The translations under genes were made by a program, and so were the position numbers. Of a stretch of 64,000 bases of DNA, positions 22,076 through 33,572 are shown piece by piece. Each line of letters starts with the position of its first letter. Positions within the stretch are counted from its first letter, which is position 1. Source of the DNA: Platerodrilus igneus (lineage: Eukaryota; Arthropoda; Insecta; Coleoptera; Lycidae); contig JARFIW010001339.1 of the NCBI GenBank assembly GCA_036346225.1, forward strand, positions 1,191,001 through 1,255,000. Reading direction: 5' to 3'. The notes below the pieces were generated by a model, which worked only from the letters and a program-made list of their open reading frames with translations, did not search any database and was not told the DNA's origin.

Positions 22076-23330
22076 TAATTACTCTTAAGTATTTTCGAAC
22101 ATTCTAAGATGCTTCCCTGTTTTCATATTTTCAAATGACCTTTTTGATGACTCTTACAAATACATAATGTATAGCAAATATTAAATTTGAAACAGTCTTT
22201 AAATAATAAATGTTTAAAATCGCTAACCTGGAACGGTCACTGAAGTTGCCTCAGTGTCTGTGGTCTGCATCCCTTGCTATGTCCGCTCTACTTATTGGCC
22301 AGAATTATCCATTTGATTTCTGGTATTTTTCCTTGAATTAACATTGAGTACCCTTTTGATCGCACTTTCAGACGTATTTTTAGATTTGTGTTAAGGCTTA
22401 GATGAACATCGACTTGCACTTAAATATTAACTTAGTACATATGACATCAACAAAACTGTCATCAACAAAAGCCGTCTCAACAAAAGCCCTGTTTTGTTAA
22501 ATATTAAAATTAATTTAATTAATTGTTTAACTTACGTCTATTTGTAGATCGGTTTATTTTTCGTCGCACAATTTTCTGCACTTTCAAATTTTACATATTC
22601 TAAATTTTAACGTTTCACCAATTAATTTGTATTTACAAGTCCTTCCCACCAATCGTTTCCATTAGCGTGTTAATTGATCAAGGCCTTATCTCTGGCAGAA
22701 CTCGGTATTTCTCAAAATCCCTGTCCATTTCTTGGCGATAATGCTTTATCAGTCACATAAGCGTTCTGTATTACATGGTTATTTCTTAGGATTCCCAATT
22801 ATTACCCACATTCAATCACGTAATTTTATGTTTATAGTTTAAAAGTTCAAAAATTATCATAGAATGAACCGCCGCCTGGTGTTTATTTGTTTGTTACAGA
22901 ATATTGGTTTTCCGAAAAATGTAGTCTTTTTAGTCACTTATTAGAATGCGTTTCTTATACATGCGTTGATATTTTCGACGTAATAAATATTTGGAATGCC
23001 AATTTATCTATGTTTCCCGATAATTTATTTTGATGCAATTAGTTGTTTCTAAAACCTTATCTTTACTCGTAAATTATACTTAAACATATTATACGACATA
23101 CACATTACTATTCTAATTAAATGGTATTGGATTATTACCAAATGAGCTTCCTTCTCATGCATTAAATCAAATATCCTTTATATACAGTGTCCTCGCAATT
23201 GACTTTTTCTAAAATAGTCGAGTTACTCCTATAATAGATGGAATTATTTGGTTTTCTTAAAGTTAAAATTATTTATATCTATCCTACGACCCCTATGACT
23301 TAATCTACCCTTAAACTACCCTCTTATCAT
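22076..23330. other. No recognised feature
   Basis: AT-rich sequence with stops in all frames. I see no tandem repeat, TIR or protein motif here. It may be unique or very old intergenic DNA of the 30.6-kb block. Confidence 0.4.

Positions 23331-23369
<39 letters not shown>
23331..23369. repeat. (AT)n microsatellite left of mariner-like element
   Basis: About 18 AT dinucleotides immediately before the terminal ACAGGGTGGTC of the element. A matching run lies at 25206-25245 on the other side, consistent with insertion into a TA-rich target. Confidence 0.9.
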
Positions 23370-23372
<3 letters not shown>

Positions 23373-25202
23373 GGTGGTCGGGTTTTCATTAGCCAGCGTA
23401 TATCTTCTGAAATATGCAAGATACAGAAAAATTTCATAGGAAAAAGTTGTTTGAATATATTTTCTCTACAAATATAAGGCATTAAGTATTTTTCATGGCC
23501 TACTATATTTTAGCAATAATATGTCACTTTGGTTTTTTAAATAGAACACCCTGTATATTTTTTTGAAAAAATACTCTACCTGAAATTGTCTTTACGGCAA
23601 TATACCACAACCAATGAGTTCTTGTCAGAATATACTAAATAACTCAAATATAAGAATTCCAATATGAAACTGTGATTATTGTTTATTTACTGTATAAATT
23701 AATAAATTGAAGTTTTTTTATACATACATCTGAAAATAATAGCTAACAAGAAAATTAATTATCTTAGTAAATGTTCAAATTGTTCACCATTACATTCTAA
23801 ACATTTATTAACTCGAATAATTAAATTTTTTCTAATATCTTGCAGCAGGACCGGGGTAATTAGCAAGCAAGCTGCTGTTATTTTTGCGATTAACTCTTCA
23901 AGATTTTGAAAAGGGGTAGAATTAGAATTACACTCGATCTTTTAAAAACCCCCAAACAAAGAAATCAAGAACTGACAAATCAGGTAATCGGGGAGAAGAC
24001 AAAAAGTCGGTCTCCTATTACAGATCCAGTTCTGATCAAACTCATTATTTAAATAATTTGTAACATTGATTCCATTATGTGGTGCAGCGCTCTCTGTTGA
24101 AACCATAAGTTTTGCCTGATAACTCTGAAAATATCATCTAAGAAATCTTGAAACGAAGTTTGCAAAATATCTATTTTGGTTTAAACTATACTATTAAAGA
24201 AATATGGACCCGGTATGCAGTCACCTACTGTACCTATCCACACATTCACTGAAAATCGTACTTCTGAACGGGTTTCAACAAATTGCAAAGGATTTCTATC
24301 ATTCCAATAATGTGTATTTTTTCTGTTAAAAATACCATTTGTATGAAAGTTAGATTCATCAGTCCAAATTATACTGTCCAAAAACTCTCTTCCTATACAT
24401 TCAATATCCATATACAAAAACCAACTCGGCTGTTGGCATAATTGGGATGTAATGTTTGAACCAAATGCATCTTAAATGCTTTCATTGAATGACGCCTCAA
24501 AACATTAAAAATCTGTCGAAACGTTTAGTTCAGCTGCAGCTTGTCTTGAGAAACTTTAGGTCTAAAGTAGGCCAAAATAATAAATTTATGTTGTACTTGA
24601 TTTCTGGTGATAGTTGAAAAGCTACCATTGGACCTTAAAGAATTTTCTAAATTCTTAAATGTATTTATATTTGGTTGTCTACGGTCAGAATATAACTTTC
24701 GATATAAAACTGCAGCTTGACGTTTATTGTTGTTTGACCTATGAAAACAGCATAACATATCAACTTTTTCATTCTTTGAATAATTCATTTCCATTATTTT
24801 GCACGAAACAACTATTAAGAACACAATAATACTTTTAGTTATTTATGTGACAAATAATTGTGAATAAACAACTGAAATACTGCAATGGCATTTGTTAACA
24901 GAAATAATCAGATTGAAATTCTATTATTTAGGTTATTTAGCGCACTTTAAATAGAAATCATTGATTGTGGCATATTGCCGTAAAGACAATTTTAAGTAGA
25001 ATATTTTTTCAAAAAAATATACAGGGTGTTCTATTTAAAAAACCAAAGTGACATATTATTGCTCAAATATAGTAGGCCATAAAAAATACTTAATGCCGTA
25101 TATTTGTAGAGAAAATATATTCAAAAAACTTTTTCCCATGAAATTTTTCTATATCTTGCATAGTTCAGAAGATATACGCTGGCTAATGAAAACCGGACCA
25201 CC

Positions 25203-25206
<4 letters not shown>
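23369..25206 (-). mobile_element. Mariner-like transposon with long TIRs
   Basis: Ends ACAGGGTGGTC...GACCACCCTGT with inverted repeats of about 250 bp (23369-23620 and 24957-25206). A second, internal ACAGGGTGTTCTATTT motif lies within each repeat. Both sides are TA repeats, as expected for TA target choice. A degraded transposase lies on the minus strand inside. Such long inverted repeats with an internal copy of the terminal motif are unusual for classic mariner elements but occur in several insect families. Confidence 0.9.
23850..24794 (-). pseudogene. Tc1/mariner-superfamily transposase, degraded
   Basis: Read on the minus strand. The N-terminal part (24794-24525) is a helix-turn-helix of the type EKVDMLCCFHRSNNNKRQAA, then DRRQPNINTF and LRSNGSF (DUF4817-like). 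After a frameshift, 24417-24181 codes the catalytic core with IIWTDESNFHTNG and VRFSVNVWIG. After more breaks, a third block near 23.94-24.00 kb has LPDLSVLDFFVWGFLKD, the place of the last catalytic acid. The order HTH, WTDE, DFFxWG fits an IS630-Tc1-mariner DDE transposase. Several shifts and stops make it non-functional. Confidence 0.85.

Positions 25207-25245
<39 letters not shown>
25206..25245. repeat. (AT)n microsatellite right of mariner-like element
   Basis: About 19 AT dinucleotides directly after the terminal CCCTGT of the transposon, mirroring the left tract. Confidence 0.9.
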
Positions 25246-25247
<2 letters not shown>

Positions 25248-25326
25248 AATAAATAAACATCTAAAAGCGTAAGCTTGTTACGGTGAATAAATTAGTCCAA
25301 GTATCAAGCAAATAAATTATCAGGTG

Positions 25327-25860
25327 CAATCGCATGAGCATTATATCGACTAGCCCCATTACACATAAAACGTGCATGTTAAAATATTTTGAAATTTGCT
25401 TATCACTACAAATCAATGCTTATGTGAGTACAGCCGCCAGAATTTTACTCTTACCTCGAATATAAATTTCTCCAGCATCCGAAGATCTGGTCGTCTTCTT
25501 ACGTCTATTGATTCCTTACTGCTAAGGGGAGATGGATATGCACTGTTAAAGTTCTGGTGGGTATGCACTAAACGTTCTGGGGGGATCACAATCACTAACA
25601 CTTTTAAGTCCTGGGGGGATGCGTGGTTTCACTCTATTCCTAAAAACTAATGTACTATAATCAGTTTCAATCGTCATCGTCAGCACCGTCTTCTTCCTTT
25701 TCGTCTTTTTCTTCCTCCTCTTCGGATTCCTCCTTCTTCTTCTTCTTGCCTCCTCTACCTCCTTTGCTTTTCCCTGCTTTTAAACTCTCCGCTTTCTTTT
25801 TGCTGCCAGCAGCACCAGCTTTAGGTCTGCCTCTTCCAAGTTTTGAAAGGGCAGGAGCGT
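25327..25860 (-). pseudogene. AT-hook/acidic-tail segment, copy A (truncated)
   Basis: Minus-strand frame from about 25861 to 25667 with PALSKLGRGRPKAGAAGSKKKAE, then a K/G-rich run, then a KKKKKEESEEEEEKDEKEE acidic tail ending at a stop. GRGRPK is an AT-hook core; lysine blocks followed by an acidic tail are common at the C-terminus of chromatin proteins. The copy starts abruptly after the first Ala-Pro of the module and is fused to the next copy. About 340 bp of non-coding sequence beyond the stop (to 25327) is shared with the other copies, so more than a coding segment was duplicated. I cannot name the parent gene. Confidence 0.7.
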
Positions 25861-26455
25861 CACTACAAATCAATGCTTATGCGAGTACATCCGCCACAAT
25901 TTTACCCTTACCTCCTATATAAATTTTTCCAGCATCCGAAGATCTGGTCGTCTTCTTACGTCTATTGATTCCTTACTGCTAAGAAGAGATGGATATGCAC
26001 TATTAACGTTCTGGTGGGTATGCACTAAACGTTCTGGGGGGATCACATTCACTATCACTTTTAAGTCCTGGGGAGATGCGCGGTTTCACTCTATCCCTAA
26101 AAACTAATGCACTATAATCAGTTTCACTCGTCATCTTCAGCCTCATCTTCTTCCTTTTCGTCTTTTTCTTCATCCTCTTCAGATTCCTCCTTCTACTTCT
26201 TCTTGCCTCCTCTACTTCCTTTGCCTTTCCCTGCTTTTAAACTCTCCGCTTTCTTTTTGCTGCCAGCAGCACCAGCTTTAGGTCTGCCTCTTCCACGTTT
26301 TGAAAGGGCAGGAGCGTCTTCGTCACCACTATCAAAAGTTTCTACGGGTTTCACTTCCTTTGCGGTCCTTTTCCTAGTCTCCTTTTCTTCCTTGGGAGCG
26401 ACGAACTTCTCGACCTCTTTTGTACCACCATGTTTTGCAGCTGGTATTATGAAGT
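25861..26455 (-). pseudogene. AT-hook/acidic-tail segment, copy B
   Basis: Direct repeat of copy A (period about 457 bp). The minus-strand frame from about 26455 to 26125 extends further upstream than copy A: PAAKHGGTKEVEKFVAP, then KEEKETRKRTAKEVKPVETF and DSGDEDAPALSKRGRGRPK. An in-frame TAG replaces one residue of the lysine run near 26195, so the acidic tail is cut off. The shared 3' flank follows. Origin in the C-terminal exon of a chromatin-associated gene is inferred. Confidence 0.7.
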
Positions 26456-26609
26456 GATGAATTTATAAACAAAGAAAAATGATTGCTTCACTCAGGAACG
26501 ACAACTTGTGTTCAGAACAAAGACCGGGATCAAAATTGATCAGCATTGTCACCAAGATATTGTTATTTTAAAAAAATTCATAAAAATCAATTTATATAAT
26601 TTTATAAAA

Positions 26610-27630
26610 CAAAACTTTTAGCGCTGAAATCTAATAACAGATTTCACGAAATTTCCCAGCTCTGTACGATTAATTTGTGAGCTTGCATCACCTACACTAT
26701 TATGTGTAGTAAACGTTTTGTGTGCGAATTCAAGCATTATTTATATTCGGTTAATATTCTTGAACATATAGTAACGTTTTGTATATGAATTCAAACTTGA
26801 ATACAGTTATGATCTTGTGTTTGGAAATGGTTGGGATTTCTTGTGCAGTTGAAAGTTGTTGGGGCTCAAAAGCAAATAAACACAGGTTTCCAAATCCTTC
26901 AAAAGACCTTAACTTATTTTTAAAATGGGCGCAATTGTGTAGAAATAATAGACTATTAGAAACTATGACCCCTGAGAAGGTGTTTACTAATTGTAGAGTG
27001 TGCAAAATTCATTTTAAAGAAGAAGATTTTACAGCTAGTAATACACTTAAACAGTGTATTTTTCCTTCAAAATTTTTAACAGATTATTCCCTGTGCAAAA
27101 TTCCTATCAAAAATTATGAAATAGTTTAAAATTGCAAACTATATTTAATAATAATGGGTGGTTATAGCCATATTATTATACATTTAAAATTCCTAATAAT
27201 TTTTGAACTTATAAAGTTAGAATCTTGAAATTTGGTACTTTTACATAACTCGACTGTGGTTCAATTTGCTGATGTACAGTTATTTTTTTCATCCTATTCT
27301 TTTTGAAGATGTTTATTGCACACATCTAATACCCTTGCCATATAACTCAATTAAACGAGATCTTGTTATTCAAACTTCAGAAACAATGCTGTAACTTAAT
27401 ATTTACAATGTATGTATTAAAAATGGTAGAAATTTTACAGAGGCTAGTATAAAAGCGGTGCTAGATGTGTGAATAAAGCAAGGATTTTATTAGGTGATAA
27501 CATTTTTGCATAAAAGTGTTTGTTTAATATGGTACATCTTTGATCTTTTAATTTTTTGCTCTTTTTGACAATAATGGTTTAACAGTTTTCACTGAAGTTA
27601 AATGATAAGTATTTTTAGCAGACGATTTGG
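26610..27630. repeat. Left arm of a ~1-kb inverted repeat (THAP palindrome)
   Basis: Matches 28248-29336 in inverse orientation over its whole length with scattered differences. The arm contains a THAP-domain frame and about 450 bp of non-coding sequence. The 617-bp spacer 27631-28247 is an AT-hook segment (copy C). Outer ends read CAAAACTTTTAGCGC / GCGCTATAAAGTTTTG. Confidence 0.88.
26827..27129 (+). CDS. THAP-type zinc finger protein fragment
   Basis: Starting at the ATG at 26827: MVGISCAVESCWGSKANKHRF with the first Cys pair (C-x4-C), FLKWAQLCRNN, PEKVFTNCRVCKIHFKEEDF with the closing C-x2-H, and a terminal LKQCIFPSKF. This is a complete C2CH THAP domain of about 85 residues with little after it. 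THAP domains bind DNA and occur in P-type and other transposases as well as host regulators. The protein ends at a stop soon after the domain, so a catalytic part is missing. The ATG at MVGIS fits the usual THAP start better than the upstream ATG at 26779. Confidence 0.85.
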   Translation: MVGISCAVESCWGSKANKHRFPNPSKDLNLFLKWAQLCRNNRLLETMTPEKVFTNCRVCKIHFKEEDFTASNTLKQCIFPSKFLTDYSLCKIPIKNYEIV

Positions 27631-28247
27631 TTTGTACAAGGAAGAAAAGGAGACTAAGAAAAGAGCCGCAAAGGAGGTGAAACCCGTAGAAACTTTTGAT
27701 AGTGGTGACGAAGACACTCCTGCCCTTTCAAAACGTGGAAGAGGCAGACCTAAAGCTGGTGCTGCTGGCAGCAAAAAAAAAGCAGAGAGTTCAAAAGCAG
27801 GAAAAAGCAAAGGAGGTAGAGGAGGCAAGAAGAAGAAGAAGGAGGAATCCGAAGAGGAGGAAGAAAAAGACGAAAAGGAAGAAGACGATGCTGAAGATGA
27901 CGAGTGAAACTGATTATAGTGCGTTAGTTTTTACGGATAGAGTGAAACCGCGCATCTCCCCAGGACTTAAAAGTGATAGTGAATGTGATCCCCCCAGAAC
28001 GTTTAGTGCATACCCACCAGAACTTTAATAGTGCATATCCATCTCTCCTTAGCAGTAAGGAATCAATAGACGTAAGAAGTCGACCAGATCTTCGGATGCT
28101 GGAAAAATTTATATAGGAGGTAAGGGTAAAATTGTGGTGGATGTACTCGCATAAGCATTGATTTGTAGTGATAAGCAGGTTTTAAAATATTTTAACATGC
28201 ACGTTTTATGTGTAATGGCGCTAGTCGATATAATGCTCATGCGATTG
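27631..28247 (+). pseudogene. AT-hook/acidic-tail segment, copy C (palindrome spacer)
   Basis: The plus-strand frame from about 27642 to 27907 is the best preserved copy: KEEKETKKRAAKEVKPVETF, DSGDEDTPALSKRGRGRPKA, a K/G-rich run, KKKKKEE and an uninterrupted acidic tail to TGA. Relative to copy B it is cut at the KEEKE position, where palindrome arm sequence begins. The 340-bp 3' flank shared with copies A and B ends at 28247 at the same place as copy A (25327). It has no start codon of its own. Confidence 0.75.
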
Positions 28248-29336
28248 CCAAATTGTCTGTTAAAAATACTTATCATTTAACTTCAGTGAAAACTGTTAGA
28301 CGATCATTGTCAAATAGAGCAAAAAATTAAAAAATCAATGATGTACCATATTAAACACTTTTATGCAAAAATGTTATTACCTAATAAAATCCTTACTTTA
28401 TTCACATATCTAGTACCACTTTTATACTAGCCTCTGTAAAATTTATACCATTTTTAATACATACATTGTAAATATTAAGTTACGGCATTGTTCCTGAAGT
28501 TTGAATAACAAGATCTCATTTAATTGATTTATATGGCAAGGATATTAGATGTGTGCAAAAAACATCTTCAAAAAGAATAGGACGAAAAAAATAAGTGTAC
28601 ATCAATGAATTGAACCGCAGTCGAGTTATGTAAAAGTACCAAATTTCAAGATTCTAACTTTATAGGTTCAAATATTGTTAGAAATTTTAAATGTATAATA
28701 ATATGGCTATAACTACCCATTATTGTTAAATTTAGTTTGCAATTTTAAACTATTTTATAATTTTTGATAGGTGTTTTGCACAGGGAATAATCGGGAAATT
28801 ATATTAGAACCATAAATAAAATAAACCTTACTTCATACATTGTAAAAACAAATTCAAAACTTACCTGTTAAAAATTTTGAAGGAAAAACACCGTTTAAGT
28901 GTATTACTAGCTGTAAAATCTTCCTCTCTAAAATGAATTTTGCACACTACAATTAGTACACACCTTCTCAGGGGTCATAGTTATTAATAGTCTATTATTT
29001 CTACACAATTGCGCCCATTTTAAAAATAAGTTAAGGTCTTTTGAAAGATTTGGAAACCTGTGTTTACTTGCTTTTAAGCCCCAATAACTTTCAACTGCAC
29101 AAGAAATCCCAACCATTTTCAAACACAAGATCACAACACTTTATTCAAATTTGAACTCGTATACAAAACGTTACTATATGTTCAAGAATATTAACCAAAC
29201 ATAAATATTGCTTGAATTCGCACACAAAACGTTTACAACAAATTATAGGTTGGGTGATGCAAGCTCGCCAATTAATCGTTCAGAGTCGGGAAATTTCGTG
29301 AAATCTGTTATTAGATTTCTGCGCTATAAAGTTTTG
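28248..29336. repeat. Right arm of the THAP palindrome
   Basis: Inverse copy of 26610-27630. It contains the second THAP frame on the minus strand and a few short indels relative to the left arm, so the arms are not freshly duplicated. Confidence 0.88.
28740..29134 (-). pseudogene. THAP-domain fragment, inverted copy, decayed
   Basis: Minus-strand frame 29134-28928 repeats the THAP domain (MVGISCAVESYWGLKASKHRF). The second zinc ligand is Tyr instead of Cys. A frameshift after CTNCSV destroys the closing C-x2-H, and the rest (TASNTLKRCFSFKIF-like) is out of frame. It cannot fold as a zinc finger. Confidence 0.8.
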
Positions 29337-29868
29337 GAAGCTACTAAAATGAATATATAGGGTATTGCAATTAAAGATATCTGTGCACTTGTTTTTGTCG
29401 ATGCAAGCATAGTCGCTTAGGGACATCTTAACTCTCCTTAAACCAGTCGAGTTGCCCTCTCGTTCAACCTCCAATCGAAAAGTGTTCGCTAAATGACAGA
29501 TAAATAACTAGCATAACAACTTATTTATCTGAGGGAAATGAGCCCATTATACGTTTTACACATAACAAGCTATCTTTTGTCACCGGACAATTACAAATTA
29601 TGTTTTTATTTTATTAAAGTGTAATATTAAATTTATAGAGAATATGTAATAAATTACAAAAAAATACGTTACAATATATGTGTAATAGTAATTTTGATTG
29701 ACTCTTTGTTATCAGAATTCAATATAGCTGCATCGTCAGCACTACTTCTAATAAGAATAAGCTCCTGTTTGATATTCAAAAGAATTTTTTGGTAGTCCTA
29801 CGCAAATCCTAAAACCATGCGCAAGGGAAAGCATACGTTGAAATGACCATTAGCATCAACGAGATCAC
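29337..29868. other. No recognised feature
   Basis: AT-rich segment between the THAP palindrome and the MULE. I see no protein motif or repeat. Confidence 0.4.
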
Positions 29869-31752
29869 GAGCGTCTCGCGGTAGAAACAACGCGGCTGTA
29901 ATGACAGTTGTAAACAGATTGAGTTACGTAATTTAATTTTTTTTGTTTACATAAATTGGATGAAATCTGTATTAATGATAAATTGATTGTTTATCTCCTT
30001 ATTTATATAGGAGAAGTAAAAAATGAATATTTGCCAAGATTGTGGTTTTGAATTTACGTAAAATAAAACTTTGTATGGCCACTTAGGAAAAATTCATGAT
30101 TTGAATATAAGAGACCAGTTTCTATAAGCAACCAACTTTGGATAAAAAAGAAGTTAAATTTAGTGCAATGAAGAAAATTAACTTTACACGAATGTTATCT
30201 ATATATGCTAGCTCTTGTATGTAAACAACTTGGTATTTTGTACTAACTTGTTGCTATTCTAGGTATCTTTCGTACTTGTGTCAATATGCAGTTTAAAGGT
30301 ACTTTGCTGGGATTTCTTTAATTTGATTTGTAATTTATTAATTACTTGAGTGAAATGTGTTTAATAATAGTAATAGAGGTTTGAGGATTCAATAATTGTT
30401 TTTTTATTTTTTAAAAAGTAAACACGTTATGTACCCATATACATTCTCAATAAATACCTAAATTAACTAAGAAAGAAACTAATTTTATTTTGTCGAGAAT
30501 TTTGTTTGCACTGTCAGTCGACTAAAATATGTAAAAAAACAAGGTAGAAAATTAAGATTATTTTGGTACTCCGACTAAAAGTAAAACTAAAATACTGCAC
30601 TGTTAATATAAGAACACACAATCCGACAGAATTGACGAAATTACAATAACTTACCAGCGCTTGTAACACTGATAAAACAAAGTGAGAACTGAGGATTAAA
30701 TTAGATTAGTTCTGTACTTGTAGGTTTCCCATCAAAATCGCTGGGATTGTAATGATTTCCAGTACTTTGTACATGTATTTCTGCGAGTGGTTTCCCCATC
30801 GGATTTTATTCCCAAACAAGAGAAAGCAGAACAAAATTTAACCTTATAAGCTTTAGTGTTAATTAAACCTACTTTCTACTGAGATAATACACCGTCTTAT
30901 CTTAACATAAAATCAGGTGATGTATGATCAGATCTTGTATGAACATTAATATTAAGGTTTGAGTTATTAACCAAACCATCCCTAATAAAAATTTCTTCTG
31001 TTAGGGTAGGCTTTTTAAGATCATTATTCCTTGTTGATTTCTTCTTTGTTGAAAAAAGCCGCACCTGATGTTCAACTTTTTATTAATATTAATCTCCTCT
31101 GTAGTTTTTAGATCAATAGATGTTGCTTTATTTAATGTGTCAATGATTTTATCAAATTGCCTCATTATACGCAGATGTTCGTCGTCAGTTAACGAAGCAT
31201 TCTCACATAGGCCTATTATTAGCTCGGCTTTTTTTTAATAATATCATTTTTTGAAGATTTTGCTTCATGTAAAATATTACTGCTGAAAAGTTCATTAACG
31301 TTACTAATATGCAAAGGTGTGGCAATGTCAAGATTCGATTTGTAAAACTGTATCGCACAAGCATGTATGTGTTTGCAAATGTTAAGCTTTATCATGTTGT
31401 CAATACAGGTGCATTGAAATGTATGAACACATATGCTGCATTTTGTACAACTTAGGCATGAACCTTCACAGGCCTCATCTACTCTAGTAACTTGATACTG
31501 TTGAAAAGCACAAGTGGACGACGTAACTAAAAATTCCTTATAATTTTCAAGACGTCTAATAAAATCTTATGTAATTGTTAGACTTGCTTTATGACTTTGT
31601 TTAATTCTATTAATTTTGTCATTGGAAGTATTCTTTGCAAGTTTAATTATACGTTTAAACAAGCTATCTCGAGCAATTTTCATTACTGCATTAATGCCTT
31701 TGTCCAAACGTTTTGCTTTCCGACCTTCCAAAAACACATACTTCAAAACTTT
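29869..31752. repeat. Left arm of MULE inverted repeat
   Basis: From GAGCGTCTCGCGGTAG at the outer end to the transposase C-terminal region. It is an inverse match of 33573-35430 along its whole length. It contains the 3' terminal repeat of the MULE (about 29869-30130, which includes a copy of the start-codon and zinc-finger region, MNICQDCGFEF) and the SWIM-domain part of the transposase (31230-31566). Confidence 0.9.
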
Positions 31753-33505
31753 GTGCATCGATTCAAGATACATGTTAGTGTTTATTCCTAAACCCAATCG
31801 ATAGCAATATGCCCAAGATGTTGGACGATTTGCATAATTATTATGAAAATATTCAGCAAATGATTGTGTATCAACAACGTCATAAAGATCTTCTACTACC
31901 TGATTTAAAATGTCATTAAATTCATCAATAAATACACACTGTAATAAAACACGAAGGGATTTATATACTACTACTTTCTTTTCAATCCCTCCATTGATTT
32001 TTGACAAATTCGTGCGCCAATTACGATCCACATGCCAGGTACATAGCAACTGGTGAGGTACCTTGGCCATAACATAAGAACATGCATTATAAAATGCTGA
32101 AGCATCATCAGACATAGAAACAGTAGTTGATATAATACCCACTCTTGATTTAATTTTTCCAAAAAGCAACTTGAAAATCATTTCGTCAGCACTATTTGAA
32201 AAACAAAATGCCACTGGGCACCCTGAACCAAATTCATCCACTGTCATTAGTGTGTAGAGATGAAAATTGTAACTATTTGTACCGTGTATACCATCAACGC
32301 ACACCTTGTCGTTCCCAGATTTAAGCAACTGTTCACGTTGAAAAGAAGTGATTATGACTAATACAAAATCTTGAACATCTCAAATTATTTTTGAGTCATT
32401 TGGGTTTCCTTCTACACCTTGGCTTTTATAATATAACACTGGGCAGTCGCTTCCTAAGTTCATCTCCTCTACCCAGAGCCGTACGCTAATTGCATCATTT
32501 AGGTGATGTTTCACACCATACTCAATATTGAAGTCCCTAACAATATTGTGCATATCTTTTGTTTCTAACAACAAAATGTGAATTTTCTTGTTTTAAAGCA
32601 AAATCACGAACATCATCCAATACATGTTGAAATGTAATATCTTCCTTTAATTTTCCTGAAACACATCAATTGTAAAATTTCAAACTAGAACTTTATGTTC
32701 GAAAATACCTGCAATTTCTGCTTTACTCTCTTTACTTAAAAAAACTCGACCAATATCGTTGGTATGTCCAACATGAGTTGTCCAGAAGTCTACTGCAACA
32801 GACCAATCGTTCTTTATCGTCGCTTCCATTCTTGAGGGACAAACACTTCCAATTTTATTAGTGCATGTGTTTTTTAAGCTTCTAAAACCCTTGCCTTTTG
32901 GAATGTAGCTGTACGATCGATGGCAATTATAGTACTCCTTTTTGGTGCCATCAGACAATAATTTAGATGAAGTGTGAAGTATATACATTGCCAAAGATTT
33001 TTCCTGTTCTTGGTTTTTTCAGTTTTTAAACTCTGTTGAACAGAATAAAATTAGTATATAATTAACACTTTGCATAATAATCTTCAAACCTAATTGTGAA
33101 TTAAAATGTAGTTGATCAAGTTTAGTTTCAATTTGATGTTCATTTGCCAATTGTAGTCGAAGTTTTTTATATCCCTTTAGATATGTTGTACAATTTTCAT
33201 AAAAGCACTTGATTCTTGACGAGTTGAGAATTATTGGAATACTTTTATGAACAGTTCTGCAATGACGACGTAAAGTAACTTTACTGGTCAAGGATTTGCC
33301 ACATGTATCACACAAAAATTTACTAGTTAAAGTACCTATATTCAAAATCATGAATCTTTCTTAAATGGGCATACAAATTCATCTTTTGTGTAAACTCAAA
33401 ACCACAATCTTTGCAAGTATTCATTTTTACTCCTCGTTTACAAATAACACGATAAACAAAATTAATAGGTAATTTCCATGGATCACATTCACTATATGTA
33501 AACAA
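31230..33505 (-). pseudogene. MULE transposase with C2H2 fingers and SWIM motif
   Basis: Minus strand, in order: two C2H2 zinc fingers (33505-33250; CKDCGFEFTQKMNLYAHLRKIH and CDTCGKSLTSKVTLRRHCRTVH, in different frames), a FLYWCH/WRKY-like segment (32994-32680; YYNCHRSYSYIP ... CPSRMEATI ... THVGHT), a linker, and the MULE core (32328-31567). The core has CVDGIHGTNSYNFHL, SDDASAFYNACSYVM, LLCTWHVDRNW and YLESMHKVLKY, which supply the D-D-E acids and the CxxH box. After an in-frame TAA at about 31566 the frame continues into a SWIM motif (CTC ... CKHIHAC). Frameshifts between the blocks and that stop make it defective. Confidence 0.88.
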
Positions 33506-33572
33506 AAAAATTACGTAACCTCAATCTGTTTACAACTGTCATTACAGCCGCGTTATTTCTACCGCGAGACGC

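Larger units (their letters stand above)
29869..33572 (-). mobile_element. MULE (Phantom-like) DNA transposon
   Basis: About 3.7 kb with terminal repeats AGCGTCTCGCGGTAGAAAYA followed by ACGCGGCTGTAATGACAGTT, similar over about 260 bp at 29869 and, inverted, at 33572. Zinc fingers lie at the 33.5-kb end, then a MULE transposase and a SWIM motif, all on the minus strand. No 8-9-bp target duplication can be seen, because the 33572 end directly abuts an inverted partial copy. Confidence 0.85.

Noticed and set aside
25650..26457. Plus-strand Ser/Phe/Leu-rich proteins
   Set aside because: They are the antisense of the lysine/acidic AT-hook frames.
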